From NCBI GenBank assembly GCA_026989655.1, contig JALSIX010000012.1:1-32225 (forward strand): 32,225 nt of DNA, given 5' to 3'. The stretch is from Caldilineaceae bacterium. GTDB taxonomy: Bacteria > Chloroflexota > Anaerolineae > Caldilineales > Caldilineaceae. Position numbers and translations under genes: made by a program. Shown here piece after piece: positions 25,067-31,969 of the stretch; position 1 is the stretch's first letter, and each line of letters starts with the position of its first letter. The notes under the pieces were generated by a model. The model was not told where the DNA came from, searched no databases, and saw only the letters and a program-made list of their open reading frames with translations.

Positions 25067-26218
25067 CTAGAACAGAGCACAGAGGAGATCGGCCATGGCA
25101 TCCACCGGGCCCACTTGCAGGCGGAAGCAGCGGGCCTGGGCCAGCCGTTCCAGGAGTTCAACCGTCAGGGGCAGAGACCGATGGCGGTGTTCCTCCAGGA
25201 CGGCGGAGCGGGTGCCGAGGTGGAACCGCTGGAGAATGTCCGGGATGAGCTCGCTGGGGCGGATCTCCTGGAGTCGGGCCGGCCCTGTGAAGGACGGCCG
25301 ATGCTCTTCCCACTGCCAGACATTCAGGATGGGGGCTCGATGGCGGGCGGCCAGGGCCTCTATCTGGGCCAGCACCGCGTGCTTATCTTGGGCATGGATC
25401 CGCAGCAGGGGAAAGCCGTGCAGCGACCCCTGTTCGACCCGGTGGACATGGGGGTGGGTGTCCAGGGATTGCCGCAGGTCCTCTGGCACCCACTCCATCC
25501 AGATCTGCAGCGGCGCGCGGGTGCGCTCCTCCCAGGATGGGGCGTCGGGGTCGAACAGGGCGACCACGTAGGTCAGCTCGGCCTCTTCTGCAACCTGGCC
25601 CGGGAAGAGCGCTTCCACGTCCACCACGAGCTTGTCCGTCCACGGCATCGTTGCGTTCTCCGGCGGCTGGATCCCCAACAGCTCCAGGGTCTCCGGTCGG
25701 ATCTGGAGGCCCCGGGGAAAGGCGTGGACCCGAGATCTCCCGCGTTCGATGGCGGCCAGATCGTCCGACAGCAGGTGGAATCCACAGCGCAGGAGCTCCA
25801 GCACCAGGGTGGTCTTGCCCCACATGGAGTCGCCCAGGAGGACAAGGGCCCGGCCCTGATGGGCCACGGCTCCGGCGTGGACGAGGAAATGCGTTCGCAC
25901 CCTGCGCAGGATGTCCCGGAGGATGGCCTCCGCGGCGAACCACTCCAGGAGCTCTGGATGGGCCATGGGCCATACCTCCCGGTCCAGGACCACCACGGGT
26001 GTGCTCCAGGGGTTCTCCTGGGCGGCGAAGACCCCATACCTCACCTCCACCTCCTGGAGATATCCCCGGGATACCATGCGTCGATACCGGTGCTGGAAGA
26101 GCTCTGCGAAGGAACGGGAATCCGTGTAGATCGCGGCCATACGGTCGAACGCGTGGAAGCGCCACTGCCAGTGGGCAGCCGCGGAGAGGGCAGCGTGGGT
26201 GGGGGGACGGTCCGGCAC
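25067..26218 (-). CDS. HPr-kinase-like protein (RiPP-associated HprK type)
   Basis: 383 residues from a GTG at 26218 without a clear ribosome binding site; ATG at 26140 (residue 27) is an alternative. The core is diagnostic of the HprK/P kinase fold: FLVHAGAVAHQGRALVLLG, the P-loop GDSMWGKTT (residues 129-137), and HLLSDDLAAIE (149-157) with the paired aspartates near the phosphate site. Canonical HPr kinase has an N-terminal domain and a C-terminal signature that I do not see; residues 1-100 are different and the last 100 residues are unfamiliar. HprK-like proteins accompany RiPP clusters; in the paeninodin lasso peptide system such a kinase phosphorylates the C-terminal serine of the precursor. 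Here it lies 134 bases after a precursor-like peptide gene, with a stem-loop between. It probably modifies that peptide, which is inference. Confidence 0.85.
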   Translation of the reverse strand: MPDRPPTHAALSAAAHWQWRFHAFDRMAAIYTDSRSFAELFQHRYRRMVSRGYLQEVEVRYGVFAAQENPWSTPVVVLDREVWPMAHPELLEWFAAEAILRDILRRVRTHFLVHAGAVAHQGRALVLLGDSMWGKTTLVLELLRCGFHLLSDDLAAIERGRSRVHAFPRGLQIRPETLELLGIQPPENATMPWTDKLVVDVEALFPGQVAEEAELTYVVALFDPDAPSWEERTRAPLQIWMEWVPEDLRQSLDTHPHVHRVEQGSLHGFPLLRIHAQDKHAVLAQIEALAARHRAPILNVWQWEEHRPSFTGPARLQEIRPSELIPDILQRFHLGTRSAVLEEHRHRSLPLTVELLERLAQARCFRLQVGPVDAMADLLCALF

Positions 26219-26287
26219 AGGAGTTTGGCCTGCGGGCTATAGATCCGGAGCGGTGGCAGGTGGGACGAACAGATGAGAGAGACACAC

Positions 26288-26316
26288 ACGAAAGGGGCCG
26301 ACACGACCCCTTTCGT
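26288..26316 (-). promoter_or_regulatory. Perfect stem-loop between precursor peptide and kinase genes
   Basis: ACGAAAGGGG (26288-26297) and CCCCTTTCGT (26307-26316) form a perfect 10-bp stem with a nine-base loop. It begins about 37 bases after the stop of the peptide gene in the direction of transcription. No T run follows (GTGTGTCTCTC), so it is more likely to be a partial terminator or an mRNA-stabilising element, a common arrangement after RiPP precursor genes that lets the precursor outnumber the enzymes. Confidence 0.6.
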
Positions 26317-26352
26317 CCAGCTCTTGGATTGTCGACGTCCGATGGCCAGAGC

Positions 26353-26508
26353 CTATGGGCCGCCAAAGGTGCTGGAGAGACCGGTCTGGGCCGGCCCGAG
26401 CATCTTCCAGAGGGTCTCCTCGTCGTAGGTGACCACGGCGGGGGTCTGATAGGACGGGCGTTCGTCCTTCGGGAGGTGGGACTGGGAAGCGGTCAGGTGT
26501 TTCTCCAT
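26353..26508 (-). CDS. Candidate RiPP precursor peptide (51 residues)
   Basis: 51 residues starting MEKHLTASQSHLPKDE; ATG at 26508 has AGAGGAG upstream. The frame is open to 26625 but the extra residues are rich in Arg/Pro and lack a ribosome binding site. The middle contains YQTPAVVTYDEETLWKML: Y20-x2-P23 matches the YxxP element that PqqD-type recognition domains bind in lasso leaders, followed by an acidic helix. GPAQ (residues 38-41) then marks a possible leader end, leaving TGLSSTFGGP as a ten-residue core rich in Gly, Ser and Thr. There is no N-terminal signal peptide and no cysteine. Neighbours are a kinase, a nucleotidyltransferase and a soluble S24/S26 peptidase. It could instead be a small regulatory protein. 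No family name is certain. Confidence 0.72.
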   Translation of the reverse strand: MEKHLTASQSHLPKDERPSYQTPAVVTYDEETLWKMLGPAQTGLSSTFGGP

Positions 26509-26599
26509 GGGATCACTCCTCTGCTGTGCTGACAAAAGGACCACGGTATCCCGGCCACGGGAACGAATGTGGAGGAAAACGATTTGGAATGGGCATCGC

Positions 26600-26620
26600 C
26601 CCGGGCTGGGTCTGCCCGGG
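26600..26620 (-). promoter_or_regulatory. Hairpin in the leader of the peptide gene
   Basis: CCCGGGC (26600-26606) and GCCCGGG (26614-26620) form a perfect 7-bp stem with a seven-base loop, inside the predicted 5-prime leader about 90 bases upstream of the peptide start. Function unknown; it may be the weak end of readthrough from the nucleotidyltransferase gene. Confidence 0.3.
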
Positions 26621-26648
26621 CCCATGGCACCGAGATAGAGCCGATTCC

Positions 26649-26677
26649 ATCATAGCAGAGATGGCTACCGGGCGCAA
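26649..26677 (-). promoter_or_regulatory. Extended -10 promoter for the precursor peptide gene
   Basis: On the minus strand TTGCGC (complement of 26672-26677) is followed after 17 bases by TATGAT (complement of 26649-26654), directly preceded by TGC, an extended -10 motif. Transcription would start near 26642, giving a leader of about 135 bases before the strong ribosome binding site of the peptide gene. This makes separate, stronger expression of the peptide plausible. Confidence 0.5.
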
Positions 26678-26755
26678 CCCCCCATCCTGTCATCAAGATT
26701 ACAGGCCGGTCCTTCCGGGACGGCCGGAACGGGCGGCCGACTTGGAAGCAGGTGT

Positions 26756-27799
26756 TCACGGCGCTCGACCTGCCACGGCTTGGCGGGCCTTGGCCCAGGC
26801 CTGCCAGGGGCTGTAGGTGGCGTACACCAGGAGCAGCGAGAGCTCCACTTGGCGGCCGAACAGCTCCCGCGGGGGGATCTGGGGCCGCGGCGGCACGGAG
26901 CCGAGGGAGAGGGTGCGGAGCAGGGTCCCAAGGAGACCCCGGATCAGGAGGGCCCGTCCTCTCGGCACGTGGAGGGCATCCAACATGGCCGCGGCGATCT
27001 CTCCCCCAACGGTCCGTTGGACGGTCAGGAGGGCCGTGTACACGATGTTGTTGCAGCGATAGCGCTTGGCCCGCTCTGCCAGGACCTGCCATTCCAGGGC
27101 GGGGCGATAATGGAGCAGGGTCTCTGCGATGTCGAACAGGGACTTCACCCGCAGGTAGCGTTTCCGACAGCTGTTGATGCAGAGGGACAGGACCAGGTCC
27201 TCCGGCCTCATCACGTACACGGTCTCGCCGTCGAGGGCCAGGGGCCGGGCTTCCGCCCAGATACGCTGGAAGTCCACGGGGAGGACGCCGTTCAGGGTCA
27301 CATCGTGGTGCTCGAAGTAGTCGAACTCGATCCCCGATCCGTGGAGCCGTCGTTCGAAGAGCCGGTGGGTGGCCTCGTCGATCTCCGAGCGCCGCACATC
27401 CAGGACCAGGTCGATGTCCTCGGAGACGGTGAGCCAGGGAAAGGCATACACGACCTCGGCCAGGGCGCCTCCCTTGATCAGCATCGCGCGAATGCCCGCT
27501 TCCCGGAAGAACCGGAGTGCCTCCACCAACATGCGTCGGCGGCGTTCCTGGAGCAGGGCACTGGAGTACTGGGCCAGCTTGAACTGTCTCTGGACCGGTG
27601 GGGGAATGCCCAGGGCGTCCGGATCCAGGCCCTGGAGATGGTGCCCGACCAGAGGGGCAATCCGATGGGCCTCGGCCTGGCGGAAGAGCGCGGCCCAGTC
27701 GATGACGTGCTCGGAGCAGAGGCGTTCGATCTGGACTCGGTGGGCTTCGGTGAGATGCTGACGTGCAAAGGCCAGGAGCAAGCGATCTTGGGGCTTCAT
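26756..27799 (-). CDS. Nucleotidyltransferase family protein (NTP_transf_5-like)
   Basis: 347 residues from ATG 27799 (MKPQDRLLLAFARQHL); the frame is open to 27940 but the extension is low-complexity and unlike the family. No strong ribosome binding site is visible. A helical N-terminal region (IDWAALFRQAEAHRIAPLVG) is followed by the catalytic core: AMLIKGGALAEVVY (K109, G110, G111) and WLTVSEDIDLVL with D128 and D130 as the metal-binding pair. Further on are LPVDFQRIWAEA and a helical C-terminal half with RPEDLVLSLCINSCRKRYLRVKSLFDIAE. This family of uncharacterised nucleotidyltransferases recurs in RiPP clusters with HprK-like kinases and PqqD proteins and in polysaccharide regions. Here it is upstream of the precursor-like peptide on the same strand. 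The nucleotide and acceptor are unknown. Confidence 0.85.
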   Translation of the reverse strand: MKPQDRLLLAFARQHLTEAHRVQIERLCSEHVIDWAALFRQAEAHRIAPLVGHHLQGLDPDALGIPPPVQRQFKLAQYSSALLQERRRRMLVEALRFFREAGIRAMLIKGGALAEVVYAFPWLTVSEDIDLVLDVRRSEIDEATHRLFERRLHGSGIEFDYFEHHDVTLNGVLPVDFQRIWAEARPLALDGETVYVMRPEDLVLSLCINSCRKRYLRVKSLFDIAETLLHYRPALEWQVLAERAKRYRCNNIVYTALLTVQRTVGGEIAAAMLDALHVPRGRALLIRGLLGTLLRTLSLGSVPPRPQIPPRELFGRQVELSLLLVYATYSPWQAWAKARQAVAGRAP

Positions 27800-28142
27800 G
27801 GACACCGGAAAGCCTGGGACCGGGATGGCTCGGGTTGGTTTCCGAGGACCCGCTGGCACGCCCCCCGGAGATAGGGACGGGGCGTGGACGTCGGTGTTCC
27901 CCGGATCCGCGCCCTGGGGAAGGGTGCCAGGGCTGGGCAACGGCGCCTCCTCCAGGGTATCAGAGGGCCAGGCTTCGCTCTCTAGAGATCAGGATACACG
28001 GATGCAGAGCTGCCCGATATGGTCGATCTCTCCCGATTCTCGTAAGCAGGGATTGAGGCAATTGGCCTATCCCATCCAGCCCAACGATGTAGTTCAATGG
28101 AGCAGGACCGGGTTCCCTTTCAGAGCGACAAGGACGATGACG
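27800..28142. other. Spacer between nucleotidyltransferase and small membrane ORF
   Basis: About 340 bases without a recognisable gene. It includes the perfect palindrome TCTCTAGAGA (27979-27988) and an A/T-richer stretch at 28030-28100. I could not find a promoter with good -35 and -10 elements in either direction, although both the nucleotidyltransferase gene (minus) and the small ORF (plus) would need one here unless the former is read from upstream. Confidence 0.4.
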
Positions 28143-28289
28143 ATGATCTGGCTCCTGGGCGGCTTTCTGCTGGCAGAGATGGTGTTCTGGTATCTGGATC
28201 ATCAGCAACGGCTCATCCAGAACCGTCGCCTGTACGAGGCTCTGGTCAGGCGCGCCCGTGAGGAGGAGGGCTACGGGCCCGTCTCCTGA
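28143..28289 (+). CDS. Small predicted membrane protein (48 residues)
   Basis: ATG 28143 has AAGGA about eight bases upstream; ATG 28137 would add two residues. The protein starts MIWLLGGFLLAEMVFWYLDH: a single hydrophobic helix, then an Arg/Glu-rich amphipathic tail (LIQNRRLYEALVRRAREEEG). The change from a hydrophobic to a charged helix is typical of genuine small membrane proteins, and the upstream part of this frame does not look coding. Its 3-prime end overlaps the convergent S24/S26 peptidase gene by 19 bases. It is on the opposite strand from the surrounding cassette. Function unknown; it may be chance. Confidence 0.45.
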   Translation: MIWLLGGFLLAEMVFWYLDHQQRLIQNRRLYEALVRRAREEEGYGPVS

Positions 28290-28900
28290 GACGAGCCGCG
28301 CTCCACCGTTCGGATCAGTTTCTGGCGTAGCCGCAGCAAACGCTGTTTCCACACCCCTTGTCCCAGCCGCAACACCGGCTCGAGCCATCGGCCCAGTGGG
28401 CTCTCCTGGGCTCCTCTTGCGAGCCGGTAGGCCTTTTCGCTCCCCCACGAGAGGACCGAGAGCACCCGGCCGAGATATCGCCCGAGCCGAGAGTCCAGGC
28501 GGATGTATCGGCCATTGGGGCGGACAATGCCCACCACCCGTCCCAATATCTGCTCGTCGCGGACCGGTGGATCCGGGGTGAGCGTGTTGTCCCCCTTGGT
28601 CAACCAGGTCCGTCCGTCGCGGTTCCGCCGGACTTCCAGGACCCGATGGGCGATCAGGCCCCTCTCCGTGTGGAAGACGATCACATCGCCCACACGGATG
28701 CCCTGGGTTCCCGGCGAGACGAGCAGCAGATCGCCTTCCGCGATCAGGGGGAGCATGCTGCTGCCCACGGCCGGGACACGGCGGATCCGCTCTCCTTCCT
28801 GCTGCCATAGGACGATGACGGAGCGGAGGAGGGCCTCGGAGATCCGGTTGGCCTCTGTCGGGCCGTCCTCGGCTGCCGTGGCGCCTGGCTTCTCGTCCAT
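28271..28900 (-). CDS. Soluble S24/S26 family peptidase (signal-peptidase-like)
   Basis: 209 residues, ATG 28900, seven bases after the ftsK stop, so probably co-transcribed with it. The catalytic dyad is visible: S48 in VGSSMLPLIAEGD and K102 in TWLTKGDNTLTPD, with GDVIVFHTERGLIAHRV between, as in type I signal peptidases and LexA-like proteases. It lacks the expected N-terminal membrane anchor: residues 1-40 are charged (EALLRSVIVLWQQEGERIRR) and there is no strong hydrophobic helix elsewhere. The C-terminal 70 residues are basic and amphipathic. It is therefore unlikely to be the general signal peptidase. Such S24/S26 proteins occur with nucleotidyltransferase and HprK-like genes in RiPP-like loci, where they might cleave a precursor. 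That link is inference. Confidence 0.85.
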   Translation of the reverse strand: MDEKPGATAAEDGPTEANRISEALLRSVIVLWQQEGERIRRVPAVGSSMLPLIAEGDLLLVSPGTQGIRVGDVIVFHTERGLIAHRVLEVRRNRDGRTWLTKGDNTLTPDPPVRDEQILGRVVGIVRPNGRYIRLDSRLGRYLGRVLSVLSWGSEKAYRLARGAQESPLGRWLEPVLRLGQGVWKQRLLRLRQKLIRTVERGSSQETGP

Positions 28901-28907
28901 GGTCGCT

Positions 28908-31448
28908 TCACATCCACACCCGTGGAGGGCCGTCCTCGTCCTCGGGGGCGGCTCTCTCGTCTGCCTGGCCGGGCCGGGAGGAGTGGGCTCCAGGCGCGTC
29001 GGCCCCGCGGGTGTAGACCACCCGGCCGCGGTTCCCCTGGGATTCTGGGCCCACGATGCCGGCCTCCTCCAACTGGTCCATGAGACGGCTGGCCCGGCTG
29101 TAGCCGATACGGAGCTTGCGCTGGAGCAGGGTGACGGAGGCCCGGCCAGCCTCCTGGACCACGCGAACGGCTTCGTCGAAGAGGTTGTCCCGGGCGTCCT
29201 CTCGCTGCATCCGTTCGATCTCCCGGAACAGGGGGGGCTCCAGCAGAGGCCGGGCCCGGGAAGGCCTTGTGGGCTCCAGGCGACGGGGAGGGGGGTCCGG
29301 ACGTGGGTCCGAGGTGGCCGGGGAAGGCTTCTCCTGGGTTTCCTGGGCAGGCGAGTCGGCCCAGGGCGGTGCCGGTCGGGGCGGGGACGCCTCGTGGCGG
29401 GGGTCCGGGCTCTCCCGAGCTGCGGTCGCCTGGGGGGGGACTGCGGCCTGGGCCTGGTCCTGCCAGTAGCGGACGATGCGCCCGATCTCCTCGTCGCCCA
29501 GGTAGGCTCCCTGTAGCCGTTCCAGCTTGTTGCTGTCCGGGGCCATGAAGAGCATGTCCCCCCGCCCCAGGAGCCGTTCCGCGCCGGGGATGTCCAGGAT
29601 CACCCGGCTGTCGGTCTGGCTGGTCACCGCGAAGGCGATCCGAGCTGGGAAGTTCGCCTTGATCAGGCCGGTGATCACGTCCACCGAGGGCCGTTGGGTG
29701 GCCACGATCAGGTGGATGCCTACCGCGCGGGCCATCTGGGCCAGACGACATACGTGCTTCTCCACCTCCTCCGGCGCAGCCATCATCAGGTCGGCCATCT
29801 CGTCCACCACCACCACGATGTAGGGCAGGGGCGCTTCGCCGCGCTGGCGCAGGGCCTGGTTGTAGCGCACCAGGTCTCGGGCCCGGGCCTTGTTCAGGAG
29901 CTGATATCGCCGCTCCATCTCCTTGACCGCCCAGAAGAGGACCCCCGCGGCTCGGTCCACCTCGGTCACCACCGGGCTGAGGAGGTGGGGGATGCCGTTG
30001 TAGACCGTCAGCTCCACCATCTTGGGGTCGATGAGGAGGAGACGAAGGGTCTCCGGCGTGTGGGTCAGGAGCAGGCAGCCGATGATCGCGTTGATGCACA
30101 CGGACTTTCCAGAGCCGGTGGCCCCGGCGATCAGGAGGTGAGGCATCCGGGCCAGATCTGTGACCACGGGCTCGCCCCGCACATCCTCTCCCAGGGCGAT
30201 GGGGAGGCGGGCCTTCTCCCGCAGACGTCGGAAGGTCTCGCTCTCCATGAGCTCCCGCAGGCCCACCACGTTGTTGTTGGTGTTGGGCACCTCGATGCCC
30301 ACGTAGTTGGTGCCGGGGATGGGGGCCTCGATGCGGACGCTGGGGGCGGCCAGGGCCAGGGCCAGGTCGTTGGCCAGGGCCGCGATCTTGCTCACCTTGA
30401 CCTTGGTGCGCTTGACCTCGCCCCGGACCACCCGTTCCACATAGCCCGGCCGGATGAGATATTGGGTCACCGTAGGTCCCGCGTTGACGCCCTCGAAGTC
30501 CGCGGGGACCCCGAAGAGGGCCAGGGTCTCCTCGATGAGCTTGCCGCGACGGCGGATCTCCTCGTCCGGATCGATGTAGCGATCCCAGGCTTCCAGGACC
30601 TGGTCGATGGCAGGCAACTTCCAGGCGTGGGCACCGGCCCGGCCCGGTACCAGGACCTCTGTTCCCGGTGGCGGTGGCTGGGCCTGGGGGGGCGCCGCGG
30701 GCGACGGTCCCGGGGAGATGGGTCTCGGTTCGGGGGCCCGGGGCCGGAGAGCCGGGCCCTCCGAAGGGCCCATGGCCTGGGTCTCCTGTTCCTGCGACCA
30801 CCTCAGGAGCCGGCGCAGGAACCCGCGTCGCCACCAGGGGGTGGGTCCCGCGTTCCAGTCCAGAGGGGGTTGGGATAGGGGGGGTCCAGCCCCTTGACGG
30901 GCGCGCCAGCTCTCCCAGACATCCCTGGCCTCGTCCCAGAGGGCCAGGGCGATCTCCACCAGGAGCCGATCCGTCACCATCACCGCGCCGGCGACGCCCA
31001 TGCCCAGGGCCACCATGCCGGCCCCCAAGGGGGTCAGGATCCGGCTCAGGGTCTCGGCGAGCCAGGCCCCTATCTGGCCACCTCCGGCCGGGCTGTTTCC
31101 GGTGCTGGGCATGGCCAAGGAGGCGCCAAGGATGTAGCCCAGGAACAGGAGCAGGAGACCGGCGGGCCGTTGCCAGGGTGGGTTCGGCATCCGATCCACG
31201 GCGCGGATGACCATCCAGAGGCCCCATCCGCCGACGACCAGGGTGAAGAGCCAGGCGCCGCTGCCGGTTGCGCGTTCCAGCAGGTCGATCCACGCGGCGG
31301 TGAGTGCGCCTCGGCTGCCCGTGAGCAGGCTCAGCAGGGTGAACACGGCCACGGTGACCAGGATCAGGCCGGCCACGTCGCTGCGTTGGAGGAACTGGGG
31401 GAGGGTTGTTGAGGGACGGGTGCGCCCACGTCGTCTCTGCGCCGGCAT
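28908..31448 (-). CDS. ftsK: DNA translocase FtsK/SpoIIIE
   Basis: 846 residues from ATG 31448 (CGAGGA upstream); an in-frame ATG at 31565 would precede the predicted promoter and is rejected. Four N-terminal membrane helices (about 25-42, 63-82, 96-112, 138-158) are followed by a Pro-rich linker to about residue 285. The alpha domain begins near EETLALFGVPADFEGVNAGP. The RecA-like motor has Walker A GATGSGKS (K448) and Walker B VVVVDEMADLMM, with VATQRPSVDVITGLIKANFP and LGRGDMLFM. A second Pro-rich linker leads to the gamma winged helix (LFDEAVRVVQEAGRASVTLL, RASRLMDQLEEAGIVGP), which reads polar sequences near dif. It pumps chromosome ends through the closing septum. The second linker between motor and gamma domain is longer than in many homologues. 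Confidence 0.96.
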   Translation of the reverse strand: MPAQRRRGRTRPSTTLPQFLQRSDVAGLILVTVAVFTLLSLLTGSRGALTAAWIDLLERATGSGAWLFTLVVGGWGLWMVIRAVDRMPNPPWQRPAGLLLLFLGYILGASLAMPSTGNSPAGGGQIGAWLAETLSRILTPLGAGMVALGMGVAGAVMVTDRLLVEIALALWDEARDVWESWRARQGAGPPLSQPPLDWNAGPTPWWRRGFLRRLLRWSQEQETQAMGPSEGPALRPRAPEPRPISPGPSPAAPPQAQPPPPGTEVLVPGRAGAHAWKLPAIDQVLEAWDRYIDPDEEIRRRGKLIEETLALFGVPADFEGVNAGPTVTQYLIRPGYVERVVRGEVKRTKVKVSKIAALANDLALALAAPSVRIEAPIPGTNYVGIEVPNTNNNVVGLRELMESETFRRLREKARLPIALGEDVRGEPVVTDLARMPHLLIAGATGSGKSVCINAIIGCLLLTHTPETLRLLLIDPKMVELTVYNGIPHLLSPVVTEVDRAAGVLFWAVKEMERRYQLLNKARARDLVRYNQALRQRGEAPLPYIVVVVDEMADLMMAAPEEVEKHVCRLAQMARAVGIHLIVATQRPSVDVITGLIKANFPARIAFAVTSQTDSRVILDIPGAERLLGRGDMLFMAPDSNKLERLQGAYLGDEEIGRIVRYWQDQAQAAVPPQATAARESPDPRHEASPPRPAPPWADSPAQETQEKPSPATSDPRPDPPPRRLEPTRPSRARPLLEPPLFREIERMQREDARDNLFDEAVRVVQEAGRASVTLLQRKLRIGYSRASRLMDQLEEAGIVGPESQGNRGRVVYTRGADAPGAHSSRPGQADERAAPEDEDGPPRVWM

Positions 31449-31495
31449 GGTCCTCGGGGAAACCCTGGGTCGAACATCCGTTTCACGGTGGCCCC

Positions 31496-31525
31496 AGTAT
31501 ACCACAGGAGCCCCAGGGGGCTCAA
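31496..31525 (-). promoter_or_regulatory. Promoter of ftsK with a palindrome in the spacer
   Basis: On the minus strand TTGAGC (complement of 31520-31525) is followed after 18 bases by TATACT (complement of 31496-31501) preceded by TGG, an extended -10. The spacer and -35 overlap the perfect palindrome GAGCCCCAGGGGGCTC (31508-31523; two 7-bp arms). The leader to ATG 31448 would be about 40 bases. Confidence 0.55.
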
Positions 31526-31548
31526 GCAAGCCAGGCTCGCGCAGGGGT

Positions 31549-31566
31549 ATTGCAAGTGGTTGCAAT
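31549..31566. promoter_or_regulatory. Operator-like inverted repeat upstream of ftsK promoter
   Basis: ATTGCAA-GTGG-TTGCAAT is a perfect 7-bp inverted repeat with a four-base centre, about 25 bases upstream of the -35 element. Its A/T content is unlike the surroundings. It fits a dimeric regulator site; the regulator is unknown. Confidence 0.45.
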
Positions 31567-31644
31567 GGGAAAGGGGCTGAGCCTGGGTTAAGGCAGAGTC
31601 TGCCCCATGGTTTGGGGGCGGTTGGCTGCCTCTCAGCTCGTACC

Positions 31645-31710
31645 GCCTAACGCCAGCGTCAGCGGCGGGCGAGCCGAAGCGAAGCCGGTCTGCTGCACGG
31701 GATGTGAGGC
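31645..31710 (-). repeat. attC-like recombination site (integron cassette type)
   Basis: On the minus strand the site starts GCCTCAC (complement of 31704-31710) and ends GTTAGGC (complement of 31645-31651), a perfect match to the GTTRRRY core; the partner box departs from RYYYAAC at one position. Inside are inner boxes that pair imperfectly: CGTCAGC (31657-31663) against GCTGCACG (31692-31699), with one unpaired G, the extrahelical base expected in attC sites. The centre GAGCCGAAGCGAA resembles terminal loops of environmental attC sites. At 66 bases the length is normal. The core faces left, so the associated gene would be the minus-strand hydrolase to the right. No integrase is in the window. 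Confidence 0.5.
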
Positions 31711-31809
31711 CGGGTTTCCGTCCGCTCAATCCCCCGCAGCCTCGTGCTGTATCTCACTGGCAATCTGTCCAGGCGATGATCGGCAGTTCACGAATTCGTA
31801 GGGGAGTCG

Positions 31810-31858
31810 GCATCCTCAGATGCCGATTCCAGAGGGGCGATGCCGCATCTGAGGATGC
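31810..31858. repeat. Perfect 14-bp inverted repeat whose arms are palindromic
   Basis: GCATCCTCAGATGC (31810-31823) and GCATCTGAGGATGC (31845-31858) are exact reverse complements with a 21-base spacer. Each arm is itself a hairpin: GCATC-CTCA-GATGC and GCATC-TGAG-GATGC. The sequence can therefore form one long stem or two short ones. No T run follows either way. Confidence 0.6.
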
Positions 31859-31969
31859 TCACTCCTCCATTTGGCTAAAATTGTGAATTATTGGGTGTGT
31901 CGTCGTTTTGCCGTCGCCAACTTCTTGCCCGATACCGTGTTCCCACTGGAAGTGCAGGCGGGGCTTCCA

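Larger units (their letters stand above)
31567..31969. other. Intergenic region with attC-like site and nested inverted repeat
   Basis: About 400 bases between the ftsK regulatory region and the hydrolase gene. The GC content falls towards the right. It contains the attC-like element (31645-31710), a palindrome-rich inverted repeat (31810-31858) and an A/T-rich stretch around 31870-31900. No real coding frame was seen. Confidence 0.6.

Noticed and set aside
19939-25161. 1740-residue open frame on the minus strand
   Set aside because: It lies opposite three well-supported plus-strand genes, is low-complexity (Gly/Pro/Arg/His) and repeats itself where the DUF4185-like duplication is. It results from high GC and codon bias.
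28744-31293. 849-residue open frame overlapping ftsK in another frame of the same strand
   Set aside because: Glycine/proline/arginine-rich shadow of ftsK, which has clear motor motifs in its own frame.
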